Positions 1 to 7,849 of a stretch of 64,000 nucleotides of DNA are shown here, one piece after another. The DNA is taken from positions 159,888-223,887 of the forward strand of contig NZ_JAGGQG010000010.1 in assembly GCF_018613415.1 (NCBI RefSeq), written 5' to 3'. The position numbers and the translations under genes are program-made. This stretch comes from Bacillus sp. ISL-18. Lineage in GTDB: Bacteria > Bacillota > Bacilli > Bacillales > Cytobacillaceae. Each line of letters begins with the position of its first letter. Position 1 is the stretch's first letter. The notes under the pieces are model-generated. The model saw only the letters and a list, made by a program, of their open reading frames with translations. It did no database searches and was not told where the DNA came from.

Positions 1-389
1 CCCATACCTGGCACTTTTTTCCCCGGAACAATCCAATTCGCCAAGTCACCATATTGACTTACTTGAAGGGAACCTAAAATGGTTATATCCACCCTGCCCC
101 TGCGAATCATTCCAAAGGCAACAGCACTATCGCAATAGGAACCACCCTTTACTAAGGTGACCGGAAAGCCGCCGGCATTACACAAATTCTCATCTTCTTC
201 TCCTTTTACGGGACTGGGTCCCATTCCAGTAATCCCATTCTCTGCATGAAACATCACACGTGTTTCTTTTGACAGGTGGTTAGGAACAAGCGAGGGGATT
301 CCAATCCCGAGATTAACCACCATTCCAGTTAGAATTTCCTCTGCTGCCCGTTTAGCCATTTGGTTTCTGATATCTACTCCCATGCCCAT
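1..389 (-). CDS. yodR: CoA-transferase subunit B (partial, runs off window)
   Basis: N-terminal part of the beta subunit of a family I (3-oxoacid/acetoacetate type) CoA-transferase; the 3' end lies outside the window. The motif FHAENGITGMGP, near residue 55, holds the Glu that forms the glutamyl-CoA thioester in this family. The ATG at 389 is preceded by AAGGGGTG at 8 nt, and the gene overlaps the subunit A stop by 16 bp, so translation is coupled. Together with subunit A and the class III aminotransferase upstream it matches the yodT-yodS-yodR part of the B. subtilis kamA cluster, a sporulation-time amino-acid (lysine-like) degradation locus. The substrate is not shown by the sequence. Confidence 0.85.
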   Translation of the reverse strand, partial: MGMGVDIRNQMAKRAAEEILTGMVVNLGIGIPSLVPNHLSKETRVMFHAENGITGMGPSPVKGEEDENLCNAGGFPVTLVKGGSYCDSAVAFGMIRRGRVDITILGSLQVSQYGDLANWIVPGKKVPGM

Positions 390-1066
390 TGCCAATTCAC
401 CCCTTGTGTAGAAATGATATAGTCAACGAATACCCCAGGAGTTATAATTTCATCCGGGTCAAGACTTCCCAATGGGACAATTTCCTCTACCTCAGCAATG
501 GTTATTTCTCCAGCCATTGCTACAAGCGGATTCGTATTACGGGCGCTTTTGTCATAGATTAAATTGCCATAGACATCTGCCTTTTTGGCATAGACAATCG
601 AAACTTCGGCTGTTAAAGCCGTTTCCACTAGATATTCGTTTCCATGAAGCTGATAGCGTGGTTTGTCTCTAGATACGATTTCATTGTCCATCCCAATATC
701 AGATAAAATAGCTGGCAGTCCCACCCCTCCAGCACGAATTCTTTCAGCTAATATTCCTTGTGGTGAGAACTCAACCTCCAACTTTCCATCATGCATGAGC
801 TGGCCGGCAACGGGATTTGAACCAATATGTGATGCAATAACTTTTCTCGCGCGTCCACGGCTGACTATTTTCCCTATGCCAATATGGGGAAATCCTGTAT
901 CATTGCCAATTAAGGTAAGATCTTGAATACCCTTCTCCAATATTGCATCAATTATGGTTGGGGGTGTACCAACCCCTCCAAAACCGCCGAACATTAAGGT
1001 CATTCCATCGTAAAAACATTTCATAACAGCCCCTACGGTAGTTATTTTTCCAAATGGGTTTTCCAT
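374..1066 (-). CDS. yodS: CoA-transferase subunit A
   Basis: Alpha subunit (230 aa) of a family I CoA-transferase, which moves CoA between acyl donors and a 3-oxoacid-like acceptor in the cytoplasm. The glycine-rich CoA-binding signature GGFGGVGTP is at residues 27-35. Length is typical for this subunit (215-235 aa). Its ATG follows directly on the TAG stop of the aminotransferase upstream, and its end overlaps subunit B, so the three genes form one tight operon. Assignment to yodS rests on gene order as well as sequence; an acetoacetate CoA-transferase role cannot be excluded. Confidence 0.88.
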   Translation of the reverse strand: MENPFGKITTVGAVMKCFYDGMTLMFGGFGGVGTPPTIIDAILEKGIQDLTLIGNDTGFPHIGIGKIVSRGRARKVIASHIGSNPVAGQLMHDGKLEVEFSPQGILAERIRAGGVGLPAILSDIGMDNEIVSRDKPRYQLHGNEYLVETALTAEVSIVYAKKADVYGNLIYDKSARNTNPLVAMAGEITIAEVEEIVPLGSLDPDEIITPGVFVDYIISTQGVNWQWAWE

Positions 1067-2425
1067 CTAATGTTCATCCCCCATTCCTGTACTAAATTCG
1101 TTCGAAAAAGCTGTAAAAGTGGCTTTTATCAGTAAGACCAATTCCTCCATCTCCCGTTTAGTAATGGTTAAGGGAGGGGAGATAATAATGGCATCCCCAT
1201 TTACTCCATCTAATCCAGCACCTGCGGGGTAAACAAGTAATCCTTTCTCTTTAGCAAGTTCGATTATTTTTGCTGTAACAGTGGACGTCCTCGGAAATGG
1301 GGTTTTCGTGTTTTGGTCTGCGACCAGTTCAATCCCCAGCAGCAAGCCCTTTCCTCGGACGTCTCCAATAAAAGAGAATTGTGACTTTAACTTTTCAAGC
1401 TGATTTTTCAAATAGATTCCCTTCGATTCTACTTCTTTCAAAATCTCGTTTTTTTCTAAGTACTCCAATACTGCCAAAGAAACTGCACATGACTGTGGGT
1501 TGGCACTCAAGGTATGTCCGCTCATTACGGACTTTGAACCAGCTAGTATCGGCTCCATGACTTTGTCACTTGCTACTGCAGCAGCAATAGGAGCAAATCC
1601 TGCTCCCATTCCTTTTCCAAATGCAACAATATCAGGTACGATTCCCCATTGCTCACAGGCTAGCATCGTTCCTGTCCGCCCAAAGCCAGTCATTACCTCA
1701 TCTGCGATAAACAGGATGCCATTATCGTCACAGATTTTTTTTATCTGTTTAAAATAATCTTTTGGCGGAGCAATCGCCCCTCCCGCAGCTCCAATTACTG
1801 GTTCAGCTATAAAGGCTGCGATTTGTTCAGCACCTATTCGTTTAATTGAGGTTTCTAATTCTTTGGCACACAAGTAATTACAAGAGGGGGCTTCCAGATT
1901 GTAAGGACAACGGTAGCAATAGGGTGGGTGAATAGCAGGAAAATCTTCTAAGAGAGGAACAAACCGCGCCCTCCTTCCTGGATGACCAGACATCGAGAGC
2001 GCTCCCATTGTAATACCATGATAACTAACCCATCTAGAAAGAATCTTTGTCTTTGTCTGGATTCCTTGTTCTTGCCAGTATTGAATCGCCATCTTCATAG
2101 CAGTCTCGGTTGCTTCGGAACCACTGTTCACAAAAAAACTCCAATTCAGCTCCCCCGGTATCATTTCTGCAATTTTTTCGGCAAGTTTTTCAGCAGCTTC
2201 ACTTGTAAATTGTGAACGATAAACAAAAGAAACCTTTTTGGCCTGTTCCAGCATCGCTTCCATGATTTCCGTTACCCCATGACCGATGTTCGCGGTCACT
2301 GCACCTGAAGCAGCATCCAGATATTTTTTTCCTTCCATATCAAATAAATAAACCCCTTTGCCATAATCAATGACCGGGTATAGTTCATCTAACATCGGTT
2401 TGATTAGAAATGATTTTTCCACCAT
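1067..2425 (-). CDS. yodT: class III pyridoxal-phosphate aminotransferase (YodT-like)
   Basis: Omega-amino-acid type aminotransferase, fold type I, about 452 aa. Visible family marks are SGSEATETA (phosphate-binding part), SYHGITMGALSMSG, the DEVMTGFGRTG block that carries the Asp binding the PLP pyridine nitrogen, and FGKGMGAG with the Schiff-base Lys. I place the start at the ATG at 2425, with AAAGTGGTG just upstream; a GTG at 2434 is possible but has a poor Shine-Dalgarno. It is first in an operon with CoA-transferase subunits, fitting a catabolic route in which a beta-amino acid is deaminated and its product handled as a CoA ester. A sigma-E-like -10 lies upstream. Confidence 0.85.
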   Translation of the reverse strand: MVEKSFLIKPMLDELYPVIDYGKGVYLFDMEGKKYLDAASGAVTANIGHGVTEIMEAMLEQAKKVSFVYRSQFTSEAAEKLAEKIAEMIPGELNWSFFVNSGSEATETAMKMAIQYWQEQGIQTKTKILSRWVSYHGITMGALSMSGHPGRRARFVPLLEDFPAIHPPYCYRCPYNLEAPSCNYLCAKELETSIKRIGAEQIAAFIAEPVIGAAGGAIAPPKDYFKQIKKICDDNGILFIADEVMTGFGRTGTMLACEQWGIVPDIVAFGKGMGAGFAPIAAAVASDKVMEPILAGSKSVMSGHTLSANPQSCAVSLAVLEYLEKNEILKEVESKGIYLKNQLEKLKSQFSFIGDVRGKGLLLGIELVADQNTKTPFPRTSTVTAKIIELAKEKGLLVYPAGAGLDGVNGDAIIISPPLTITKREMEELVLLIKATFTAFSNEFSTGMGDEH

Positions 2426-2467
2426 GGACACCACTTTCTTTATCGAAATAGGTAGTAGTTATATTCC

Positions 2468-2497
2468 ATTGTATGAAGTGATTTTTCATTCTATCAT
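2468..2497 (-). promoter_or_regulatory. possible sigma-E promoter of the yodT operon
   Basis: On the minus strand CATACAAT (2475-2468) matches the sigma-E -10 consensus CATACAHT exactly. About 14-15 nt upstream is an ATA-containing segment (TGATAGA) that fits the weak sigma-E -35 only partly. The implied start near 2461 gives a leader of about 36 nt before the ATG at 2425. The B. subtilis counterpart operon is sigma-E controlled, which agrees. Confidence 0.45.
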
Positions 2498-2550
2498 CTC
2501 ATTTCTACAGGTCAGCTAAAGAAATATTGTATTATTACGAAAAAGTTTGA

Positions 2551-2584
2551 ACCTAAAAAAGAAAGCTGACCCTCTGGGGTCAGC
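2551..2584 (-). terminator. Rho-independent terminator of the YjcZ-like gene
   Basis: Perfect 8-bp stem GCTGACCC / GGGTCAGC (2565-2572 and 2577-2584) with a TCTG loop, followed on the minus strand by TTTCTTTTTT. It lies 14 nt past the stop of the small gene at 2598. Confidence 0.85.
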
Positions 2585-2597
2585 CATTTCGTTTTTA

Positions 2598-2756
2598 TTA
2601 ATAAGTCCAGCTTGCGCCAATGATGATTAACAAAATAAATAATACAACAATTAACGCAAATCCGCCAAAGCCGAAGCCAAAGCCTCCGCATCCACCTACT
2701 GGGTATGCAGGATAACCACAGCAGCCATCAAAACCATAACCGTAACCATGATACAT
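2598..2756 (-). CDS. YjcZ family sporulation peptide (52 aa)
   Basis: Small protein with a Gly/Tyr/Cys-rich N-terminal half ([19 protein letters not shown], then FGFGFGGF) and one hydrophobic segment ([14 protein letters not shown]) close to the C-terminus. This is the standard layout of the YjcZ/SscA-like family of Bacillus spore peptides, several of which are needed for spore coat or germination properties. The ATG at 2756 has GAGGAG 9 nt upstream; an in-frame ATG at 2762 is too close to that site. It is followed by its own terminator, so it is monocistronic. Confidence 0.85.
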   Translation of the reverse strand: MYHGYGYGFDGCCGYPAYPVGGCGGFGFGFGGFALIVVLFILLIIIGASWTY

Positions 2757-2875
2757 TAACATTCACTCCTCAATAAATATTTCTCTTTACATATGTACAC
2801 TATGAACTAGTTGCTTGACCTGTATGTGCATTCGCCTATATGATGAGAGACAATGATATTTTTGTGGGTGATAGG

Positions 2876-3463
2876 ATGAAATCAATATTAAAGAATTTTA
2901 TTAATGGTATTTTAACAATTGTTCCGATTATTTTGGTCATTTATGTTATTTACAAAACCTTTGTTTTTTTGGACAGTATTCTTGGCAACTCATTAAGACC
3001 TTACTTCAAAGATGATTACATACCCGGATTTGGTCTTTTAACCACTGTCATCCTAATTACCGTCTTAGGCTGGATGTCCACCAAATATATAACCGGAAAG
3101 ATCATTAAATTAATTGATTACCTGCTTGAAAAAATCCCTGTTGTTAAGACGATTTATTCGGTTATAAAAGATACCGTTCAATCCTTTCTCGGTGATAAGA
3201 AATCCTTCTCCAAAGTGGCTTTGGTGGTAATCCCCGGAACAGAAATGAGAAGTATTGGGTTTATTACATCAGAGGAATTGGAGGATTTTTATACTCCCCT
3301 AAAAGACCATGTAGCCGTCTATATTCCGCAAACATTTCAGGTTGCCGGATTTACTTTTTTAATTCCTAAAGACCAAGTAGAGATTATTGATGTGAAGGCA
3401 GAGGATGCCATGAAGTTTGTCCTCTCTGGCGGAATGACATCGACCTCTAAACAGAAGTCATAG
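2876..3463 (+). CDS. DUF502 family membrane protein
   Basis: Integral membrane protein of about 195 aa with two predicted transmembrane helices (roughly residues 7-28 and 48-68). They are followed by the conserved amphipathic stretch LLEKIPVVKTIYSVIKDT and a soluble beta-rich domain with VVIPGTEMRSIGFIT. This is the DUF502 layout; function is unknown, and plant homologues (LCV/COV proteins) act in trafficking. I chose the ATG at 2876 (GGGTGATAGG upstream); the ATGATG at 2840 has no ribosome site. It stands alone between two terminators. Confidence 0.8.
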   Translation: MKSILKNFINGILTIVPIILVIYVIYKTFVFLDSILGNSLRPYFKDDYIPGFGLLTTVILITVLGWMSTKYITGKIIKLIDYLLEKIPVVKTIYSVIKDTVQSFLGDKKSFSKVALVVIPGTEMRSIGFITSEELEDFYTPLKDHVAVYIPQTFQVAGFTFLIPKDQVEIIDVKAEDAMKFVLSGGMTSTSKQKS

Positions 3464-3485
3464 GAGAATTATTTTTCAAGAAAAA

Positions 3486-3510
3486 GGCGTCCAAGATGGA
3501 CGCCCTTTTT
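3486..3510. terminator. bidirectional terminator between DUF502 gene and msrB
   Basis: Seven-bp stem GGCGTCC / GGACGCC (3486-3492 and 3498-3504) with A-rich and T-rich flanks on both sides, between converging genes. Confidence 0.85.
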
Positions 3511-3940
3511 ATTTGTCATTAAATAGGTTGATAAATTCCTTGTAGCCTTCTTCCTCAAGCTTCTCTTTTGGGATGAACCTTAACGCCGCTGAGTTAATAC
3601 AATAGCGCAAACCTGTTGGCTGTGGTCCATCATCAAAGACATGCCCTAAATGGGAATTAGCTGATTTACTTCGGACTTCTGTCCGAGTCATAAAATGACT
3701 ATAATCTTCTTTTTCAATTACTTCATCAGCTTCAATTGGTTTTGTAAAGCTTGGCCACCCGCATCCGGCATCAAATTTATCAAGTGAACTAAATAATGGC
3801 TTACCAGAAACGATGTCTACATAGATACCTTCTCTTGTTTCATTCCAATATTCATTTCGAAAAGGCGGTTCTGTTCCATTTTTTTGCGTAACCTCATATT
3901 GCATGGGTGTTAATTCTTTTTTTAATTCCTTATTTTCCAA
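3509..3940 (-). CDS. msrB: peptide methionine (R)-S-oxide reductase MsrB
   Basis: Reduces methionine-R-sulfoxide in proteins; cytoplasmic, thioredoxin-dependent. GCGWPSF and the catalytic [11 protein letters not shown] are present. The zinc-binding CxxC pairs of many MsrB proteins are absent, as in other Bacillus forms. The reading frame is open much further upstream, but the best start is TTG at 3940, six nt after a run of six G and inside the last codons of msrA. It gives 143 aa, the normal family length. The msrA-msrB order and overlap are as in B. subtilis, where the pair responds to oxidative stress through Spx. Confidence 0.92.
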   Translation of the reverse strand: MENKELKKELTPMQYEVTQKNGTEPPFRNEYWNETREGIYVDIVSGKPLFSSLDKFDAGCGWPSFTKPIEADEVIEKEDYSHFMTRTEVRSKSANSHLGHVFDDGPQPTGLRYCINSAALRFIPKEKLEEEGYKEFINLFNDK

Positions 3941-4472
3941 GTTTGTCCCCCCAATGGCTTTCAATAAACCCAGCACGGCCGGATCCGACATGATATGACT
4001 CATAATGAGCTCTATTTTTCTTATAGTAGTGCTGGTGGTATTCTTCAGCAGGATAAAAAGTTTTTGCTGGCAATATTGGCGTTACAATTGACTTTGAGAA
4101 GCGCCCGCTTTCTTCAAGTGCTTGTTTAGATTTTTCAGCAAGCTCTTTTTGGTTTTCATTATGATAAAAGATGGCTGTTTTGTATGATTGGCCGCGATCA
4201 TAGAATTGACCGCCTGGATCGGTTGGGTCAATTTGCTGCCAAAATAATTCCAATAATTTTTCATACGGAAAAATATCCGGATTAAAGGTAATTTGAACGG
4301 CTTCATAATGTCCAGTCGTATCGGAACAAACCTGTTGATAGGTTGGATTTTCTATTGTTCCCCCTGTATATCCAGACAAAACACTTATAATCCCCGGTTG
4401 TTCATCAAACGGCTTGACCATACACCAAAAACAGCCACCGGCAAAAGTTGCTAACTGTTGAGTATTATCCAC
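3930..4472 (-). CDS. msrA: peptide methionine (S)-S-oxide reductase MsrA
   Basis: Reduces methionine-S-sulfoxide in proteins and free methionine; 180 aa. The active-site motif GGCFWC is at residues 12-17, followed by the usual SGYTGG and GHYEAV blocks. No cysteine lies in the C-terminal tail, so the second Cys of GCFWC is the likely recycling residue, as in other Bacillus enzymes. ATG at 4472 follows GGGGTGG. Translationally coupled to msrB through an 11-bp overlap. Confidence 0.93.
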   Translation of the reverse strand: MDNTQQLATFAGGCFWCMVKPFDEQPGIISVLSGYTGGTIENPTYQQVCSDTTGHYEAVQITFNPDIFPYEKLLELFWQQIDPTDPGGQFYDRGQSYKTAIFYHNENQKELAEKSKQALEESGRFSKSIVTPILPAKTFYPAEEYHQHYYKKNRAHYESYHVGSGRAGFIESHWGDKLGK

Positions 4473-4648
4473 GTTCCCACCCCTTCATTATTTATATAAA
4501 AGTATACAGAAAGTTTTTAAAAAAACAAACTTATTGAAACAACCCTTGATTGTCAAATCCTTTCTACTATCATTAGAAAAGGATTAGACACCTACCTATA
4601 TCAGCTTGAATAAATTATGATGTAATCCATAAGTTAGGAGTTAATAAT

Positions 4649-5401
4649 ATGTCCGAAAAAAGGAATCAAACTGATTATCTCCAAAAGGCAGCGATGTATG
4701 ATTTGTTAGCCGAGGTCTATAAATACACCAACCCCAACTTACACATGCATTTCTATTTAAAACATTATAAATCTATGCAAAAAGCAATGAACTTGATGCG
4801 ATCACCTGCTCAAGTTTATCCAGGAAATGCTCAAGTCCGATTCTTGCATACATCCACTGATTCCCCTAACGTTGATGTATATGTAAATGGGAGCCGTGTC
4901 ATTAAAGATTTGGCTTTTAAACAAGTTAGTCAGCACTTGCCGTTAACAGCCGGCAAATACCATATCGATATTTATCCTGCCGGAAATATGGTCGATAGTG
5001 TGTTAAATAAAAATATAACTGTTGAAGATGGAAACTCTTACACGTTAACCACTATTAACTCCGTTAAGAAGATGCGCCTGCTGGTGTTTTTAAACCAGCC
5101 GGAGGTGCCTGTTAATGAAGCGAAGGTTCGTTTCATCCATTTATCTCCGGACTCAACCACAATAGATATTGCTGTTAAAGATCGTGATGTTATTTTCCCA
5201 ATGGTTTCATACAAACAAGCTACTGAATATTTAGGATTAACCCCAATGACAGTCGATTTAGAAGTTAGGGCAGCGGGCAGTAAAAACATCCTGCTTCCAT
5301 TACCAAAAGTAAGTTTTAAACCGAATGGAAGCTACACAATTGTCTTCTTAGGGCTATCAGCCGGTTCACCCGAATTTCAATATATTACTATTGAGGATTA
5401 A
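4649..5401 (+). CDS. DUF4397 domain protein, two repeats
   Basis: A 250-aa protein with an N-terminal segment of about 55 mostly helical residues and then two copies of the beta-sandwich DUF4397 unit. The copies begin at AQVRFLHTSTDSPNVDVYVN and AKVRFIHLSPDSTTIDIAV. No signal peptide is visible, although many relatives are secreted or surface proteins, so localisation is uncertain. The start has TTAGGAG at about 9 nt. Molecular role unknown. It is divergent from msrA and ends at a strong bidirectional terminator. Confidence 0.8.
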   Translation: MSEKRNQTDYLQKAAMYDLLAEVYKYTNPNLHMHFYLKHYKSMQKAMNLMRSPAQVYPGNAQVRFLHTSTDSPNVDVYVNGSRVIKDLAFKQVSQHLPLTAGKYHIDIYPAGNMVDSVLNKNITVEDGNSYTLTTINSVKKMRLLVFLNQPEVPVNEAKVRFIHLSPDSTTIDIAVKDRDVIFPMVSYKQATEYLGLTPMTVDLEVRAAGSKNILLPLPKVSFKPNGSYTIVFLGLSAGSPEFQYITIED

Positions 5402-5404
5402 AAA

Positions 5405-5433
5405 ATAGGTGCCTCCAACCGGGCACCTATTTT
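5405..5433. terminator. bidirectional terminator
   Basis: Nine-bp stem ATAGGTGCC / GGCACCTAT (5405-5413 and 5422-5430) flanked by A and T runs, between the DUF4397 gene and ypmS, which converge. It overlaps the end of ypmS. Confidence 0.85.
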
Positions 5434-6005
5434 ACTGGGACTAATATCGTGAAAGCAATATCGTCCTTCTTTAAATTAAATTTGTCTACCTTAATTTTCA
5501 AATCGCTTTTTTGTTTTAATTGCTGCATATGAATGTAAACCAAATGATTATTGGGTCTGATCTCCACACCTTTTGGCAATTTATAGTTCTCACTTATAAA
5601 GTTTAAAACGTACGAAATGGGTAGATGCAATTTCCCGACTGACATCGACTTTTGTTTTAAAATTAAATCCCCATTCTGTTGCGCCAAAGGTTCAAAAGTC
5701 AACTTCAATTTTAACTTTTCACTAAAAAAAGGCAGTGTACCATATAATTCCACCTCATCACCCAACAGAACCTTATATTCTATAGGGGAGTCTGCGGCTT
5801 CTTCTTTCAAATAATGGTTAATCAATCTGTTTAGATCATACTTGTTTGATCTAACATGAAAAGATACATAGTCTTCATTCGAAGTGTTTGTTTTTACTGG
5901 TTCCTTCTCTTTAATTGGGGCCGTAACGAATGTAAAAAGAATAATTGCAATTAATAAATTAATTCCTAACAAAACAAGGAATCCCAGTTTCCATTTATTT
6001 TTCAT
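5427..6005 (-). CDS. ypmS: YpmS family protein (DUF2140)
   Basis: A 192-aa protein with an N-terminal membrane anchor (about residues 8-28) and an extracytoplasmic domain containing LNRLINHYLKE and VLLGDEVELYGTLPFF, typical of the YpmS/DUF2140 family. Its ATG follows immediately after the ypmR stop with GAGGAG spanning the junction, so the two are co-translated. In Bacillus ypmR and ypmS form a conserved pair; function is not established. Confidence 0.88.
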   Translation of the reverse strand: MKNKWKLGFLVLLGINLLIAIILFTFVTAPIKEKEPVKTNTSNEDYVSFHVRSNKYDLNRLINHYLKEEAADSPIEYKVLLGDEVELYGTLPFFSEKLKLKLTFEPLAQQNGDLILKQKSMSVGKLHLPISYVLNFISENYKLPKGVEIRPNNHLVYIHMQQLKQKSDLKIKVDKFNLKKDDIAFTILVPVK

Positions 6006-6836
6006 CTAATTCTCCTCATTGCTGACCGTGTAAGCCTTTTTCTCCAAATCAGGTAAAACCTGATTAGCTAATGCCTCATTAAGTCTCTCTGCTATTAATT
6101 TATATCCTTTATCATTAGGATGGAAATTATCTGTATACAAAATGTCTTCATTTGCATTTAAGAAGAGGTCTTCGATTGACACAAAAAAAGAATGTGAATA
6201 TTGGCTAACTACGCTTTCACCGATTTGATTCCATTCAGCTACAATTTGATCCATTTCTTTTATGTCCGAAAACCACTTAGAGAATGGATTATATACGCCA
6301 ACTAACACGATGGATGCATTTGGGTTTTCTTTGTAAATTACGTCGAAAATTTGCGTTAAATGGCTGCGATAGGATTCTTTTTCCTTAATAAAATCGGATA
6401 CCTGCAAGTCTGAGATATTGTCTTTGACTATCTTCATAATATCATTACCACCAATGGTGAGGATCACCAAATTGGATTGACGCAGGATGGGCTTCATTTC
6501 CAGAGATTGAAGCCTTTTTAGCAGCTGTGTTGTCCGATTTCCTTTGACACCATAATTGTAAAAATCAACTTCCTGAATTCCTTTATCTTTTTCAAGCATC
6601 GATTTAAGATATGGCAAATAACCGCCTTGCTCTGTACTATCCCCGACACCTTGAGTGAGTGAATCACCTGCAGATAATACTGTCACCTTTTGAGGGATAA
6701 AATCAGCAGGGATGGGTTCAAAAACTGGTGAAGCAACTTTCTTTTCCTGATGAAGAACCATTGAGGCAGACTGACTGCAAGAAGATAAGAACATCATTGC
6801 AAGAATTAGAAGGGGGAAAACCTTTTTCACTTTCAT
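6006..6836 (-). CDS. ypmR: SGNH/GDSL-type lipoprotein hydrolase YpmR
   Basis: Membrane-anchored esterase/lipase-like hydrolase, 276 aa. It has a lipoprotein signal peptide with lipobox LSSC (Cys20), block I GDSLTQG with the nucleophile near Ser59, block III IGGND and block V DNFHPND carrying the catalytic Asp and His. AGGAGG precedes the ATG. The substrate is unknown; the pairing with membrane-anchored YpmS suggests a cell-envelope role. Confidence 0.9.
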   Translation of the reverse strand: MKVKKVFPLLILAMMFLSSCSQSASMVLHQEKKVASPVFEPIPADFIPQKVTVLSAGDSLTQGVGDSTEQGGYLPYLKSMLEKDKGIQEVDFYNYGVKGNRTTQLLKRLQSLEMKPILRQSNLVILTIGGNDIMKIVKDNISDLQVSDFIKEKESYRSHLTQIFDVIYKENPNASIVLVGVYNPFSKWFSDIKEMDQIVAEWNQIGESVVSQYSHSFFVSIEDLFLNANEDILYTDNFHPNDKGYKLIAERLNEALANQVLPDLEKKAYTVSNEEN

Positions 6837-7003
6837 TCACCTGCCTCCTAAGTAACTTATTCCCGGATCATTCTGTTAACAACCAAATTAAAGTAACCAT
6901 AATATCAAGTGGTAATTTTGCCCGACTGCCACTGTCACTCTAATGTTCCTTTATTATAACACGACTATAAATATTCCAAACAAATATGGACCATATCCCT
7001 TCC

Positions 7004-7034
7004 AGAAAAAAAATAGACCTATTTAAGGTCTATT
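7004..7034 (-). terminator. terminator of ypmQ
   Basis: Stem AATAGACCT / AGGTCTATT (7012-7020 and 7026-7034) followed on the minus strand by a run of eight T. The stem includes the ypmQ stop codon. Confidence 0.8.
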
Positions 7035-7605
7035 GTAATGTTTTAATATCGTTAATGATTTCCTCATAGGGGACATTTTTATACCCATTGTATGTTTTTT
7101 TAATATTCCCCTCTTTATCAACCAAGTAGAGAAAAGTTTGGTGTATCACTTGATTTCCATCCACCGGTTTCTTAACAATTGTCTTGAAGCTGTCAGATGC
7201 AAATTTTTCAATAAATTCTTGTGAATATCCAGTTAGGAACGTCCAATTATTAAAATCCACCCCAAATTGTTTCGCATAGTGTGTCAAAACTTCTGGAGTA
7301 TCCACTGTTGGATCAACACTAAAGGAAACTAATTCAACATCTTTTAGATTTTCTTCTTTTAATTTTTTTTGAAGCTTTACCATGTTAGCAGTCATTGGAG
7401 GACATACATCTGCACAACTAGTAAAAATAAATGCAGAAACCCAAACCTTTCCTTTTAGATCCTTTAGATCTATTTGTTTATTTTGCTGGCTTGTGGCCGT
7501 GAAGTCCTTAATGGGCCAATTAACGGCATTTTCAATTTCCTTTCCGCATGCCGATAAAATTAATGTAAAAGCCAGTACAATTAAGAACAAAAATCGTGTC
7601 TTCAT
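7030..7605 (-). CDS. ypmQ: Sco1-type copper chaperone lipoprotein (BsSco, YpmQ)
   Basis: Thioredoxin-fold copper protein that matures the CuA centre of cytochrome oxidases on the outer face of the membrane. It is 191 aa with lipobox LSAC (Cys20), the copper-binding CADVC pair (Cys64, Cys68) and the third ligand His155 in QVIHQTF. A CuA-bearing oxidase subunit II is encoded in the same window at 56.1 kb, a plausible client. Monocistronic: about 190 bp separate it from ypmR and it has its own terminator. Confidence 0.92.
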   Translation of the reverse strand: MKTRFLFLIVLAFTLILSACGKEIENAVNWPIKDFTATSQQNKQIDLKDLKGKVWVSAFIFTSCADVCPPMTANMVKLQKKLKEENLKDVELVSFSVDPTVDTPEVLTHYAKQFGVDFNNWTFLTGYSQEFIEKFASDSFKTIVKKPVDGNQVIHQTFLYLVDKEGNIKKTYNGYKNVPYEEIINDIKTLQ

Positions 7606-7742
7606 TTAATCACCTGCAACCTTTTCTCTTTTTCTAATTAAGAATAGTTTAACAGAGTTATAAAGTTGTTGAAAGCTATCAGCAATTTCCGTTTCAGCTT
7701 ATTTTGCGTTTCAAAATGATCCTTTGAAAGGAACAAGAAAAT

Positions 7743-7758
7743 AGGTGAAACTTCACCT
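7743..7758. promoter_or_regulatory. inverted repeat upstream of the MBL-fold gene
   Basis: AGGTGAA-AC-TTCACCT is a perfect 7-bp-arm palindrome about 90 bp before the start at 7850. It could be an operator for a dimeric repressor; no T-run follows, so it is not a terminator. Confidence 0.35.
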
Positions 7759-7785
7759 TCCAATTATTTGAAAATTGTGATATTA

Positions 7786-7799
7786 TGAATGAGCATTCA
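7786..7799. promoter_or_regulatory. inverted repeat TGAATGAGCATTCA, TetR-like operator candidate
   Basis: Palindrome with 6-bp arms TGAATG/CATTCA, 51 bp before the ATG at 7850. Its half-site resembles the TGAATGA half-sites of TetR-family fatty-acid repressors, but the spacing is shorter than in those known sites. The assignment is speculative. Confidence 0.3.
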
Positions 7800-7849
7800 C
7801 TCGGTTAACGATCAACTGAATTTTTGTTCATAAAGGTGGGTTATGCAAA

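Noticed and set aside
2840..2875. Upstream start of the DUF502 protein
   Set aside because: No ribosome site and a hydrophilic extension not typical of the family; ATG 2876 is better supported.
4533..4560. Sigma-W promoter (TGAAAC) upstream of the DUF4397 gene
   Set aside because: No CGTA at the required 16-nt spacing.
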